A stretch of 64,000 bases of DNA, from contig JAOPHQ010005712.1 in assembly GCA_030340625.1 (NCBI GenBank), positions 57,501 to 121,500 of the forward strand, read 5' to 3'. The notes beneath the pieces are model-generated. The model did not search any database, was not told where the DNA came from, and was given only the letters and a program-made list of their open reading frames with translations. The DNA comes from Merluccius polli. Its lineage: Eukaryota > Chordata > Actinopteri > Gadiformes > Merlucciidae. Both the position numbers and the translations under genes were made by a program. Below are positions 23,767 through 35,227 of the stretch, piece after piece. Each line of letters starts with the position of its first letter. The first letter of the stretch is position 1.

Positions 23767-26700
23767 ATGGAGTCGGCGGAGAAAAGCGAACTCAAACAAA
23801 AAATTATAAGAAAAGACGAGAGCGTGACATTGACGGAGCTTCTGGGGAGGTCAGAGGTGTTAAAAAAGTTCCTTCGCGTCAAATGTAATGGAAAAAATAC
23901 ACCGTATGCCATCTGCAGATCCTGCAAGGCGATGCTGAAATATGAGTCTGACTCTGGAACTAGCGGCCTCCAGAGGCATACCTGCAAGCGTCCCGGTTCC
24001 ACTTCCAGCCAACAAAAAATCTCCACCTTTGGAAAGAGGACCATACCCGCTGCAACAAAGACAAAGTTAACAGCAAAAATATCACAGATGTGTGCGATAG
24101 ACCTGCGGCCGTTTTCTTTTGTCGAGGGCAAGGGCTTCAAGGCTGTAGCCCAAGAGCTAATAAACATTGGGGCCACGTTCGGATCAAATGCCGTAGAGGA
24201 GCTACTACCATGCGCTCGCTCGGTGTCGAGGCATATTCGGGGGGAGTATGAAAAAACAAAGGTGGACGTTGTGAACGAACTCCAACAGGTGAGCTTGTGT
24301 GTGTGACGTGTGCTTGTGATTGTTATGCTAGCTGCGTGCTAACAACAACGCTAGCCAGCTAGTTAACGTTAGCTAGCATGTTACGTTACAGGGCATTTAT
24401 CTCTGGGGTCACAGTAGGGCTAACGTTAGTTTGAGGCTAGTAGTGCACTAATGTACACGATGAACGTGTTTGCGTCAGCACATGCGCCAGGTGTTGCTGT
24501 GACGTAAGCAGACGCGCCGAAAATTATGTAAACAAACCGGACACATAAAATAAAATAAGAAAAATCGGACACTTGCGGGAACATTTGAGGATGTGATTAA
24601 GTTGTGGGGATGTGATTCAGTTGTGTGTATGTGTGCATGTAACTTACTGCTACTAGCTAACTGTTACAGCACAGCAGCTAATGTTAGCACTAATTTTACT
24701 GTTTGTAAATTCCTTTCAGTGCCAGCATTGCTGTTCCGTGACCACGGACCTTTGGACGGAAGAACGAACAAATACCCACTTCATATCAGTAACAGCCCAC
24801 TACATCCTGGAGTGGCAGCTTAATGAAAGGGTCCTGGCAACCCGGGAGGTGATTGGCCTGAAGACGGCAGAAACGATTAGGGTGGCTGTGGAGTCGATCC
24901 TTCGGGTAAGCTAAGTTTGTAAGTAAGTTGGTAAGCTATTTGTCCTTTCAGTATTCTCTTTGAGCAGGATAACACCTTGTATGGCAGCTACTGCCATTGG
25001 TTTGTGAGAGAGAGAGAGATATCTCTACACTGTTTGTTCATTAGTATCATCTGTATTATTATATTATCTGTTTATTTATTTATATTGTATTTGTTATTTT
25101 ACCATTTTTGTAATGCTTTGGCAATATTGTAATGACAGTCATGCCAATAAAGCTATTGAAATTGGAATTGAATTGAGAGAGAGAGAGAGAGCATTGTAAA
25201 ACGCTCTGAGTGCCTTAGCAGGTGTAAAAGCGCTATATAAGTGCAGTCCATTTAGCATTTAGTGTAGCATAATGATCTATTAGGGGAGGCGAACACCTAC
25301 TTAACTGTTAGTAGGGAGAATAGGCCTACATGAGAGCTGTGTTACACTATGTTAATTCTGGCTAGTACTGTACCTAGTGTAACATTATTCTATAATTTAT
25401 ATGGTCTTTGTTTTACACCTAACAGGAATTTGGCATCCTGAACAAAGACATTGTTTTTGTTACTGACAATGGCTCTAATGTTGTGGCAGCATTTAAAGAC
25501 TATGTGAGACTGTCCTGTGCTGGCCACAACATTAACCTAGTCCTGAAAAATGTCTTTGATCACCTGGAGGAGGCGAACCCTGACCACTCCCCTGTCATCG
25601 TCCTCTTAAAGGAGGCAAAGACACTTGTGACCCACTTCAAAAGAGCCGGGTAACTTAACTAATAAAGTGTTCTGTCATAATAGGGCAGCATAATCAAAGT
25701 GGTGTATGTTGACCCTCCTGTTGTCAAATTGACCCAATCTGTTTCCTTCCTTCTTCCTTCTTTCCTTCCTTTCTCCCTTCCTTCTTTCCACAATCCTTCC
25801 TCCCTTCCACCTTTCCCTTCATCCTTCTTTCCTGTCTTCCTTGACCCAGGATGGTTAATGATAATGACAGTAGTATCACCCTGCCTGCATAGAACACTGT
25901 CTCCTCCTTGAATTTTAGATTACAGAAGGCCCTGGACAAGTCCCTTAAACAGGCTGTAGACACCAGATGGAACACCAAACTGCTCATGCTTCAGTCCATC
26001 AGGGATGCCTTGAGATCCGGGAAACTCCACGAAATCTTACTCCAGAGAAATGAGCTCCGCTTCGTCAACAACATCAAACCAGACCTGTTGGATGATGTCA
26101 TTCACCTCCTGGAACCATTTGATGAGGCCACCAGGTATGGATGAAATGAGTAGATTGTGCTGAAGTATCTTTTCTGTTTGTCAGTCAGTCAGTCAGACAG
26201 TCAGACAGTCTGTGCATCTGTCAGTCTATCTGGTCTGTCAATTTCTCTACCAGGCATCTGTCCAGTGAGAAGACGCCTTCTCTCCACCTGGTCCTGCCGA
26301 CCAAGGCAACGCTGCTGAATGGTCTGTTGCCCAAGGCTGGAGACAGCTCGATTGTGAAAGAGGTAAAACCTTAGTGGTCTTGTTAATTTTCATTGAAGTG
26401 GTCAACAGCAGTTTTGGCTCATCAAATAAATCATATTGCATGTCAACTGGTTTGCTTTTCCTCCTTTCTAGCTGAAAGGGAAGTTAGCTCAGGCTGTGGA
26501 ACTTAAGTTCAAAGTCCACCTATACCACAAGCTTGCCACTGCACTCTGTCCTAGCCTGAGGGGGTTCTTGAAAAGAAAGACCACTGGAGATGAGTTTGAG
26601 GAGGTGGTTAGCACACTGTCTTCAATGACAGAAAGATCAGGGAGAGAGGCGAACATCCAGGATGAACAGGGTAAATCATCACACCAAGTACAGAGACAGC

Positions 26701-27189
26701 GCAGAGCACTTAATGTAGTTACAACTTTAAGTCATCACACTCACAAGTCCAATCAGTGAGTGGGTGTTGGGTTTTTATTTGTACATATAGGTTTCAAATG
26801 TTTTTGTCAATGAATTATAATGAAAGTTTCTCTCAAAAGATCTACCTCCACCACCCTTACCAGAAGTTCACAACTTCTTCTCAAGTTGTGTGGGAGAGGA
26901 CAGCGTGGAGGACGACAGAGACCAGGCCTTGGGTCATAGGGAGATGGTCATTAACTACCTCAGTGAGCCAGCCAAGCCAGCTGAGAGCCTCCTGGGGTTC
27001 TGGGGGGAGAGGTCGGGGAAGCTACAGCTGGTGGCAGGAAGGCTGCTGGCTGTACCAGCAACGAGCACCCCATCAGAGAGGAGCTTCAGCATTGCAGGCA
27101 GAGTGGTGGAGGAGAGGCGTACCTCCCTTAAGCCTGAAAATGTGGATTCGCTGCTGTTCCTACACAGTAATGCAACGCTACATTTTTAG
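23767..27189 (+). CDS. hAT transposase (BED finger, dimerisation domain), seven exons, 601 aa
   Basis: Exons 23767-24288, 24720-24905, 25426-25649, 25919-26134, 26254-26362, 26472-26670 and 26840-27189 join in phase (1806 nt with stop) and all introns are GT-AG. An N-terminal BED-type finger has C50-x2-C53 and H71/C73. The RNase-H-like core shows VTTDLWTE (first Asp, about 184) and FVTDNGSNVVAAF (second Asp, about 250), then the conserved DTRWNT. The C-terminus carries the hAT dimerisation motif, LLAVPATSTPSERSFSIAG and RTSLKPENVDSLLFL. The protein resembles the ZBED-like, Ac/Tol2-type group. Introns contain a TTCC-rich tract (25740-25850) and possible retroelement tails (25055-25260). Confidence 0.92.
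25055..25262 (+). repeat. Retroelement-tail-like sequence in hAT intron 2
   Basis: TGACAGTCATGCCAATAAAG followed by GAATTGAATTGA and a GA run resembles a LINE tail, and AAAGCGCTATATAAGTGCAG near 25225 resembles a common fish retroelement tail. Both are short and no target duplications could be set, so the assignment rests on pattern resemblance only. Confidence 0.35.
25739..25851. repeat. TTCC-rich low-complexity tract
   Basis: A run of TTCC/CTTCCTT variants lies in intron 3 of the hAT transposase gene, ending shortly before the exon 4 acceptor at 25918. It may serve as an extended polypyrimidine region. It codes for nothing recognisable. Confidence 0.8.
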
Positions 27190-28912
27190 GTGTTCAACCT
27201 CAACCCTGTTGTTGCTGCAAAAACACATACAACACACACAAAACACACACACTATTGTCATTGACTACTATATTATTGTTATTCCTGTCTATAAGGTTTT
27301 TACAGAGGGGATTGTTGATGTATCATTCATAAAACAAGAATTTTGAAAGGGGCTTTATCCATTGTTCAGATTTCAGTTTTGTCAATGTAAGTGTATGAGT
27401 GTTGCATATTTCATTAGATATTGCCTCAGTTACATATTTAAACAAAGTTTGACAAAACTTGTAATACAAAAAATATTTGTCTAGACGTGAGTGATAAACT
27501 TGTTTCATGGTGATATCTGTTTGTTTAAATTTTTACATTAAAAATTCCATAGGCGGAGGTGGACATTTTTGTCCAGCAAAGGATCATTAACATGGTAAAA
27601 AAAAACTCATTGCGGGCCCAAAACCTTTCCTTTGACCGTGGGGTGGTGGGAAAATGTGCCAGGTGGACACAAATGTTCAGGCATCACCAGAGGGTTAATT
27701 TGCTGATGTTTGCAATGTTATTCATTGAGGTGATCATACAGTTATGAATTTGTTGGACTCACTCAGTTCTTATTTTGCTCTCGGGGCTGGGGAACAGATT
27801 GTCATTTAAATTGCCATTGAAAATAAAAATGTTGACTCTCACTCTTCATATTTATTTATTTATTTATATATATATATATATATACACACGTCACACACAC
27901 TACTTACAAAAGATGTTTGGCTTTTGGATTAAATTTCATAATGCACCTTTAATGCTCCTTTTCAGAGAGTATAAACAAATACAGGTGTTACCAAGGATAC
28001 GAATTAAGGCCCCATTCCATTTAGTGTAGCAGAGCTTTTTCCAATGAGCCAGCATGCACAATAGCAGCACCCTGACTCTGTTTAGCCTGAATGGAATGGA
28101 GCCTTAATTCGTATCCTTGAACACCTGTACTTGTTTATACTCAATGGAAAGGTCTATAACCTTTACATGTGAACGTAATTTAACCTTCTCTAAACTTTTG
28201 AATGCTGCATATGTCCAATTGTTTAATGTTCCAGTCCTTATTGAATGACATGCTGTTCTCTTGGTCGCACTGCGCGCCTTCTCGGGCGCTTGGGGTAGGT
28301 TTTCCACACACACGTTATTTTGTGTTACGTGTGTGTCTCGTGCAGACGCAACTGACATATTGAGGCTATAGACGGACAAGCAACAACTTAATTCATCATC
28401 ATTGTATTTATTTTATTTTGATTCTCTCGCCTTTTCTGTGCCTGACTTCCTGGTCTATCCAGCTTGACACGGTGCTCGCGGCTCGCGTGAAAAATAGAAA
28501 TGAACCGATCTGAAGAGCTGCAGGCGCAGATGTGCGACCAGGCAGACCGGTTAACATTTGTGCTTCGGTTCCGCGTCCAGTGCGACAAGGTGATTAACCA
28601 CAAACATCACAAGCAGCTGATCTAGTGGTTCAATGACAGTTTGTAGACAGTCCTCTTCTCTCTCCCTCTCCACCATGTTCAGAATATACATCCATCCATC
28701 CAGGCATGATGATCCATGCGTTTTACATATTTTCAATGAAAAAAACTAGACTAGAAAAAACGGTAACGGGACAGGATCGGGAGTGATTTATTCGGGATTA
28801 GGACGGGACGGGATTATTTTTTGATTTGGTCACGGGACCGAGACGGGACGGGATTTTTTTTGCGGGAGCGGGACGGGACGGGATTGAAAAAACACTCCCG
28901 TGTCAGCCTCTA
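27190..28912. other. 3' non-coding part of the hAT element
   Basis: After the transposase stop there are CA repeats (27228-27251), a short AT run (27866-27884), and a stretch where AAGGATACGAATTAAGGC (27991-28008) and GCCTTAATTCGTATCCTTG (28101-28119) form an inverted pair about 130 bp across, probably a small nested MITE. GGGACGGGA repeats close the element. No gene was seen. Confidence 0.55.
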
Positions 28913-29727
28913 GTGTGTATTGATTGCCAACTGCCACTTTGTCCCTCACTCTGCTTCTCTCCAAACTGCCACTATTCTCTATGAGGAAAGCAGGGCTGGC
29001 TTCAAACGGTCTAACTCAAAAAGTATACATGTCACAGCTTAGATATTTACACCGTAGGAATCGCGGGATTCAGGCGAACAGTTTGATATATAATTTGTCT
29101 GTGTAGCTTACACTTGCAAGACACACTTGCAAGTTTAAAACAGGGGTCCGTTCTGCTTCTCTCTGAAAATATTTGTATTGCAGTCAATGAGGAGAAGAGA
29201 CAGACTGGCCGCACTTAGAGGCTGCTAATTCAAATTCTGTAAGTCTCTCTGATTTTTTGAGCACATTGTGAGAGACAGAACAAGTATGTCTACAAAACTG
29301 GAAAAAAATCATGTGTGTAAAGTGTAAACTGTGGCCAGGAGCAGCGTGGAAATAGAAACAATCTGGATTCATTTTGAGCTCTCTCCCACTCTAACCTGCA
29401 CTCTGACACGAACATGCTACTTCTACTAATACAGTAGTCATAGAAACGGGTTACGCAGCCGCCCCTCCCCCCACTACTCCAGTGGGGGGAGGGGCGGCTG
29501 CGCGTGTGTATTGATTGCCAACTGCCACTTTGTCCCTCACTCTGCTTCTCTCCAAACTGCCACTATTCTCTATGAGGAAAGCAGGGCTGGCTTCAAACGG
29601 TCTAACTCAAAAAGTATACATGTCACAGCTTAGATATTTGTGTGCGCGCGGATGAAACAGCGCGTTCTCCTGTGTGTGTGTGTGTGTGCGCGCGGATGAA
29701 ACAGCGCGTTCTCGTGTGTGTGTGTGT
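28913..29727. repeat. Satellite unit 4 (rest) and truncated unit 5, then TG-rich repeat
   Basis: Unit 4 resumes after the hAT element and unit 5 begins near 29440. Unit 5 stops at 29639 inside the CAGCTTAGATATT phrase and switches to GTGCGCGCGGATGAAACAGC with TG runs, the same phrase seen at 16808 and 35117. The switch looks like a recombination junction. No gene was seen. Confidence 0.75.
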
Positions 29728-30608
29728 ATGCCGTCAGGATCGTTTCATATTACGTGCGAACAAATCAACTGAACGTGTCACACCCGCGTGCTTTGACGCC
29801 TGCGCAGCAGACAGCGCCTGACGTGTAATGTAGTTTCCTCATTGACTTATAATAGTCCCCTGTTCACGCGCACGTTCACGCGTGATGATTGCTGCACGCC
29901 GGTAGTCACACTACGCGTCGTGACTACGTGTAACATTCATGCGTTTTTTGGCGAACGCACGCATTAACGCTCGCATGAAGATAATTGAACATTTTTGTCA
30001 GGCGCTCACACGCACGCGGAAACGACGTGCGCACACTCTGTCACGCGTAACAAGAAGCTGCGTACGTATGAAGCAGCGCGCGCACGTCTGCCTGTCACTG
30101 TTTGACAAATGTTGTTACGCGTTCACACAGACGTGCGGTCGCAGATTCCGATGCTGCGCGACCGGAAGTTGATCTGCATGGCGCGCACACTACGCGTCAC
30201 ATGAACGTGTAGTGTAGTTGTTCTGTGTTCCATTTCCATCCAGTAGATGGCGCAATCCATCCAATGCGAGATGGTGGACGACGTGACATGGCAGTTTTGC
30301 AAGGATGGTGCAACCCTGTCTCATCAAAATTACGTTCCCAGGGAACTATTCGGCATTCTCAATTACGTTTGTCTGAAAACGTATTTTGTCCGTGATTACG
30401 TTTCATTGAACGTATCGCAAATACGTTCGTTCTCAGCCTATTTTTTGCCATTTACTTACCTATAGGATTATGTTTGGTTGAAACGTATCCCAGATATGTT
30501 CAATGTCAACATATAACACATTATTGTCATTAAGGAATATTTCCCTTTCGGGGACCGTTTCATTTAACGTATTTTGTCCCTGATTACGTCTTAAGGCTAT
30601 GCGATGGA

Positions 30609-31176
30609 ATGGAGCAACTGGGTGTTCTGCAGGCCCTGAAAGACAGCCCGGACTTGCAGAACTTATTTGTTGGAGGCCCCCCAGCACCTTTGACGTCTTC
30701 ACAAGTCAAAGACCTCTTCGGAGTAATATATTCAGTTGCAGGCAGCTCTCGCCGCTCGGCTGAGGAGAGAGCAGTTGCCTTTTGGCGGGACTGGTTGGTC
30801 GACATTGAGGGTATGTGTCAAACTTTAGTTACTGCAAAAAATAAATAAAAGTCTGGCCAGTGTCTAAAAGCTTCTTGTCTTCATCTTTACAGAAGGAGAA
30901 GCAGTCCTGCATGTTGACGGGCAGGAACCAGTGAAGTTGACTCTGGAAGTTGTACTTGCCTTTGCAACTGGTGCAGAAAGAATTCCTCCTCTGGGATTCG
31001 ATCCAAACCCGACTTTGGACTTCCTTCATGATTTTGTAAACAACAACAAGCGTGTGTTTCCAGAGGCAAACACATGTGCCCTGGTATTGAGGTTGCCTCT
31101 GCATGGGAATTATGAAGACTTCAGCAGTCACATGTTGTCAGGGATACTTCAATCTCCAACCTTTGGGACAGCCTGA
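30609..31176 (+). pseudogene. HECT E3 ubiquitin ligase C-lobe fragment, two exons
   Basis: Exon 30609-30810 ends at a GTATGT donor and joins in phase to 30893-31176. The second exon reads VKLTLEVVLAFATGAE...PPLGF...FPEANTCALVLRLP...NYEDF...GILQSP, matching the last part of a HECT domain as found in G2E3-like fish proteins. The Cys in ANTC occupies the ubiquitin-accepting position. HECT domains are about 350 residues; only the C-lobe and part of the preceding N-lobe helix region are here, with no E2-binding part, so it is probably not a working ligase. The intron is only 82 bp. The 5' exon start is uncertain. It lies between long inverted arms, which suggests capture by a transposon. Confidence 0.65.
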
Positions 31177-31589
31177 TGTCCCAAAGTTTCAGGTTATGCT
31201 AAATGTCGTTTTTACATTTGCATTTACATTTTCAGCAATGAGTAACATTATTAAAAACTGCTGTCCTCCAGTCTGATCTGAGGTCTCTTCTTTAATTATG
31301 TCCTGAGGTAGTTCTGACGTTCTCCTCCCACAGCATTAACCCTCTCTTGGCGGGTTTAACTAAACCAAGGGACAGCTCAGTGCCATGCCATGGGGGGGGG
31401 GGGGTTATTGATTATTATAACAATAACATTGCCATAATAATTATAGAATCATCACACTCATCCTTACTCTTCAATCAGTATTTTTATTGGTACTCATGTC
31501 ATAAGTCTGCCCAACAACAAAGTACTGTTACCATTGCTATGATTGCTGTCAATTTTATTACAAATGACTACAGCTGCTCCGGTTAGCAT

Positions 31590-32207
31590 CCGCCACAAAC
31601 ACCGCCTTCCCAGCTGACTATTGTCCGTACTTGTGTTCTTGTGGACTTGTGAAACGTCATCAGTCGCAGCCCAAGTACTGTTCCAATAAGTCCGCATCTA
31701 GCCAAGTACAGTCCAAATGCCCGGATGTGTTCTCGCTCCGCCCATTTTATCCAGGATGCATCGGGTGGTGACTTGTGTGGACTTGGGCAGCCAAGTATCC
31801 CAGAATGCATTTCGCCCACCGACCAGCTGCTCCTTTCATTCATTAATTCACCGACGTCCACATCAACATAAACATCATTTTTCCCGCCACTAGCTTTTTA
31901 TATGTAGGGCAGGCAGATATGTAGGCTACAGAACAATATAAATATTTATACATATTAATATTTTTAAAATGAAAAGAGGCAGGGTTGTATTTTATATCAT
32001 ATTTCGTTTTATTGTAAATATACATTACAGTGAACATAACCGGAGTAGATGTACAGTCAAGACGAGCTGAGATGGTGACGTCATCAAGTCCGCTGCTGTT
32101 CCAACTGCAGAATGACCGAACTGCGTCCTCCCGTCCTCGGGAGTTTGTACTCCCGAGTCGAACTTACCAAGTCCGAACTTGGCGTACTTGGTATTGAGAA
32201 ACGGCCA
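31590..32207. mobile_element. Harbinger-related MITE, left end missing
   Basis: The right end GTATTGAGAAACGGCC (about 32192-32207) matches the Harbinger end at 22234-22249, and the interior shares TTTTTATATGTAGGG, CATCCTGG/CCAGGATGCATCG and AGTCCG/AAGTAC repeats with 18660-18720 and 22010-22200. A matching GGCCGTTTCTCAAT left end is not visible near 31590-31640, so the left terminus is lost or diverged. No coding sequence was seen. Confidence 0.6.
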
Positions 32208-32639
32208 TAACTCCAGACTCTACTTTTAAACTTATCTTTCCCAGTCACCTTCCTCCTTCTCCTTCTTCTTCTTCTTCTTCTTCTTTTGAATTTCCGGTCC
32301 GGCAGGCAAAGTATGGCTCAGTGCTGCCTCCCCTGGTTGACTAAAATGAAAAGGTCAACTACACTACACGTTCATGTGACGCGTAGTGTGCGCGCCGTGC
32401 AGATCAACTTCCGGTCGCGCAGCATCAGAATCTGCGACCGCACGTCTGTGTGAACGCGTAACAACATTTGTCAAACAGTGACAGGCAGACGTGCGCGCGC
32501 TGCTTCATACGTACGCAGCTTCTTGTTACGCGTGAAATACAATCTGCGCGTAACAACGCACGCACACACGCACGCATAACAAAGTAACCATGCGTGCACA
32601 CACACGTTGCTGCGCATCTGTCCAAGTGTTTTGACTTCG

Positions 32640-33246
32640 ATTTCACCCCATAGTGTGTGTGTGTGTGCGCGCGCGCGCATGGGTTTTAACACACCACCGT
32701 GGACCTGTATTTGAGATTCAAAACGGCGAATCTTACCAGAAGCAGTTCCCGTTCACCGCCGCCATCATAAAGCTGTTGTTTTCCTGTGTAGCTTGATAAA
32801 CGCAAAAAAAAAAATGTAATCAATTAATTAATTAATAAAATAAATTTACAAAAAAATAAATAAATAAATAAGCTTGATAAACGCGGAAGAGCAGATCGGC
32901 GTTGACCAATAGGAGTCCTCTTGTATCCGCCGTCCAATCAGTGTGTAGCTTGATAAACGCAAAAAAAAAAAAAAAAAAAATGTAATTAATTAATAAAAAA
33001 AAAAAAAAAATTTATTACAAAAAAAAATGTAATTAATTAATTAAAAATAAACATAAAAATAAAAAAAGCTTGATAAACGCGGAAGAGCAGATCGGCGTTG
33101 ACCAATAGGAGTCCTCTTGTATGAATATATGAATACATGCTACTTCTACTAATACAGTAGTCATAGAAACGATCGGCGTTGACCAATAGGAGTCCTCTTG
33201 TATGAATATATGAATACATGCTACTTCTACTAATACAGTAGTCATA
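32640..33246. repeat. TG/A-rich tandem repeats, second array
   Basis: The TG-rich stretch with AACACACCACCGTGGACCTG, then three units of the GATAAACGCGGAAGAGCAG repeat, then two direct 74-bp copies of GATCGGCGTTGACCAATAGG...CTACTTCTACTAATACAGTAG (33099-33246). It corresponds to 16900-17560 and 35220-35880. No gene was seen. Confidence 0.75.
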
Positions 33247-34842
33247 GAAACGGGTTACACAGCCGCCCCTCCCCCCACTACTCCAGTGGGGGGAGGGGGC
33301 GGCTGCGCGTGTGTATTGATTGCCAACTGCCACTTTGTCCCTCACTCTGCTTCTCTCCAAACTGCCACTATTCTCTATGAGGAAAGCAGGGCTGGCTTCA
33401 AACGGTCTAACTCAAAAAGTATACATGTCACAGCTTAGATATTTACACCATAGGAATCCCGGGATTCAGGCGAACAGTTTGATATATAATTTGTCTGTGT
33501 AGCTTACACTTGCAAGACACACTTGCAAGTTTAAAACAGGGGTCCGTTCTGCTTCTCTCTGAAAATATTTGTATTGCAGTCAATGAGGAGAAGAGACAGA
33601 CTGGCCGCACTTAGAGGCTGCTAATTCAAATTCTGTAAGTCTCTCTGATTTTTTGAGCACATTGTGAGAGACAGAACAAGTATGTCTACAAAACTGGAAA
33701 AAATCATGTGTGTAAAGTGTAAACTGTGGCCAGGAGCAGCGTGGAAATAGAAACAATCTGGATTCATTTTGAGCTCTCTCCCACTCTAACCTGCACTCTG
33801 ACACGAACATGCTACTTCTACTAATACAGTAGTCATAGAAACGGGTTACGCAGCCGCCCCTCCCCCCACTACTCCAGTGGGGGGAGGGGCGGCTGCGCGT
33901 GTGTATTGATTGCCAACTGCCACTTTGTCCCTCACTCTGCTTCTCTCCAAACTGCCACTATTCTCTATGAGGAAAGCAGGGCTGGCTTCAAACGGTCTAA
34001 CTCAAAAAGTATACATGTCACAGCTTAGATATTTACACCGTAGGAATCCCGGGATTCAGGCGAACAGTTTGATATATAAGATGTCTGTGTAGCTTACACT
34101 TGCAAGACACACTTGCAAGTTTAAAACAGGGGTCCGTTCTGCTTCTCTCTGAAAATATTTGAAAATATTTGTATTGGAGTCAATGAGGAGAAGAGACAGA
34201 CTGGCCGCACTTAGAGGCTGCTAATTCAAATTCTGTAAGTCTCTCTGATGTTTTGAGCACATTGTGAGAGACAGAACAAGTATGTCTACAAAACTGGAAA
34301 AAATCATGTGTGTAAAGTGTAAACTGTGGCCAGGAGCAGCGTGGAAAGAGACAAAATCTGGATTAATTTTGGGCTCTCTCCCACTCTAACCTGCACTCTG
34401 GCGGGAAAAGGCGGGAACATTCCTCGCAATACACACCCATTATAATCTCATAATTTATCCCAAAATGATCATGGTCATTGATCAGTGATTGATTAAAAAC
34501 GATATTACCTATCAAAACGTGGAATAGTACACCAAATACACAAGACTTGTGTCTACTGTTTAATGTTCAAATTGAGTTTCTAGGTGAAAGTATGCCGGAG
34601 CAGCAGACAGCAGAAAAGTCTTGTTTTTTTTACCTCCTCCCATTCATTCTCTATGGGACTTTTTTCGCTGTTTTTCGCGACTTACGTCGCGAAAAATTCG
34701 TATTATTTTCACAAAAGTCTTAGCACACTTGCCCCGGAAGATCCGCACGTTTTGATACCTTTTTTGTGTATGTGTGACCAAAGCTGCGGGAGGAGAAGTC
34801 GACCGAAAAAACGTGTAAGAAACGTAAGAATAATAATAATAA
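33247..34842. repeat. Satellite units 6-7 and (AAT)n-ended segment
   Basis: Two units (starting 33247 and 33838) are followed by GGCGGGAAAAGGCGGGAACA at 34399 and a 440-bp segment ending GTAAGAATAATAATAATAA just before CTAG at 34843. The segment 34399-34842 is repeated at 37146-37587. In unit 7 an extra TTTGAAAATA copy is present, shared with units 8 and 9. No gene was seen. Confidence 0.8.
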
Positions 34843-34998
34843 CTAGAAAATTTCTAAAGAAATTTTGAGTGTGCCTGGCTCTGGCCCAGTCGTCCCCATA
34901 TATTATTGAGGAAGTCATGTAAGTCATGCAAGAAAATCAAGCAGGTGCTGGTGTAGAGTAGAGTTAAGCGAGAGGGCAGTAATGATCTTCAATGTTGT

Positions 34999-35033
<35 letters not shown>

Positions 35034-35192
35034 ATGATCTTGCATGTTGTCTGCACACACACACACACAAATCAAGTCAAGTAATCAAGATACAGTACAG
35101 TTTTATGTGTGTGTGTGTGCGCGCGGATGAAACAGCGCGTTCTCCTGTGTGTGTGTGTGTGTGTGTGCACGCGGATGAAACAGCGCATTCTC

Positions 35193-35227
<35 letters not shown>

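Larger units (their letters stand above)
23405..28912 (+). mobile_element. Complete hAT element
   Basis: The 5508-bp element has 12-bp inverted ends TAGAGGCTGACA and TGTCAGCCTCTA and an 8-bp GTGTGTAT duplication (23397-23404 and 28913-28920) in satellite unit 4. Both ends carry clusters of CCCG/CGGGA motifs (for example CGGGAATCCCGCGGGA at left, GGGACGGGACGGGAT at right), likely transposase-binding repeats. It encodes one spliced transposase with no visible lesion. Confidence 0.92.
30042..32534. mobile_element. Element with 179-bp inverted arms carrying a HECT gene fragment
   Basis: Arms 30042-30220 and 32356-32534 are reverse complements with very few mismatches (GTCACTGTTTGACAAATG against CATTTGTCAAACAGTGAC is a clear marker). 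The exact outer ends and a target duplication could not be set, because the flanks are diverged CG/TG-rich repeats (29728-30041 and 32535-32640) that may belong to the element too. Inside lie a two-exon HECT C-lobe fragment and a Harbinger-type MITE. No transposase was seen, so it would be non-autonomous. Confidence 0.6.

Noticed and set aside
30249..30470. Frame starting ATGGCGCAATCCATCC
   Set aside because: No recognisable domain, and the DNA is built from repeated TACGTTT/AACGTAT words, so I do not call it an exon of the HECT fragment.
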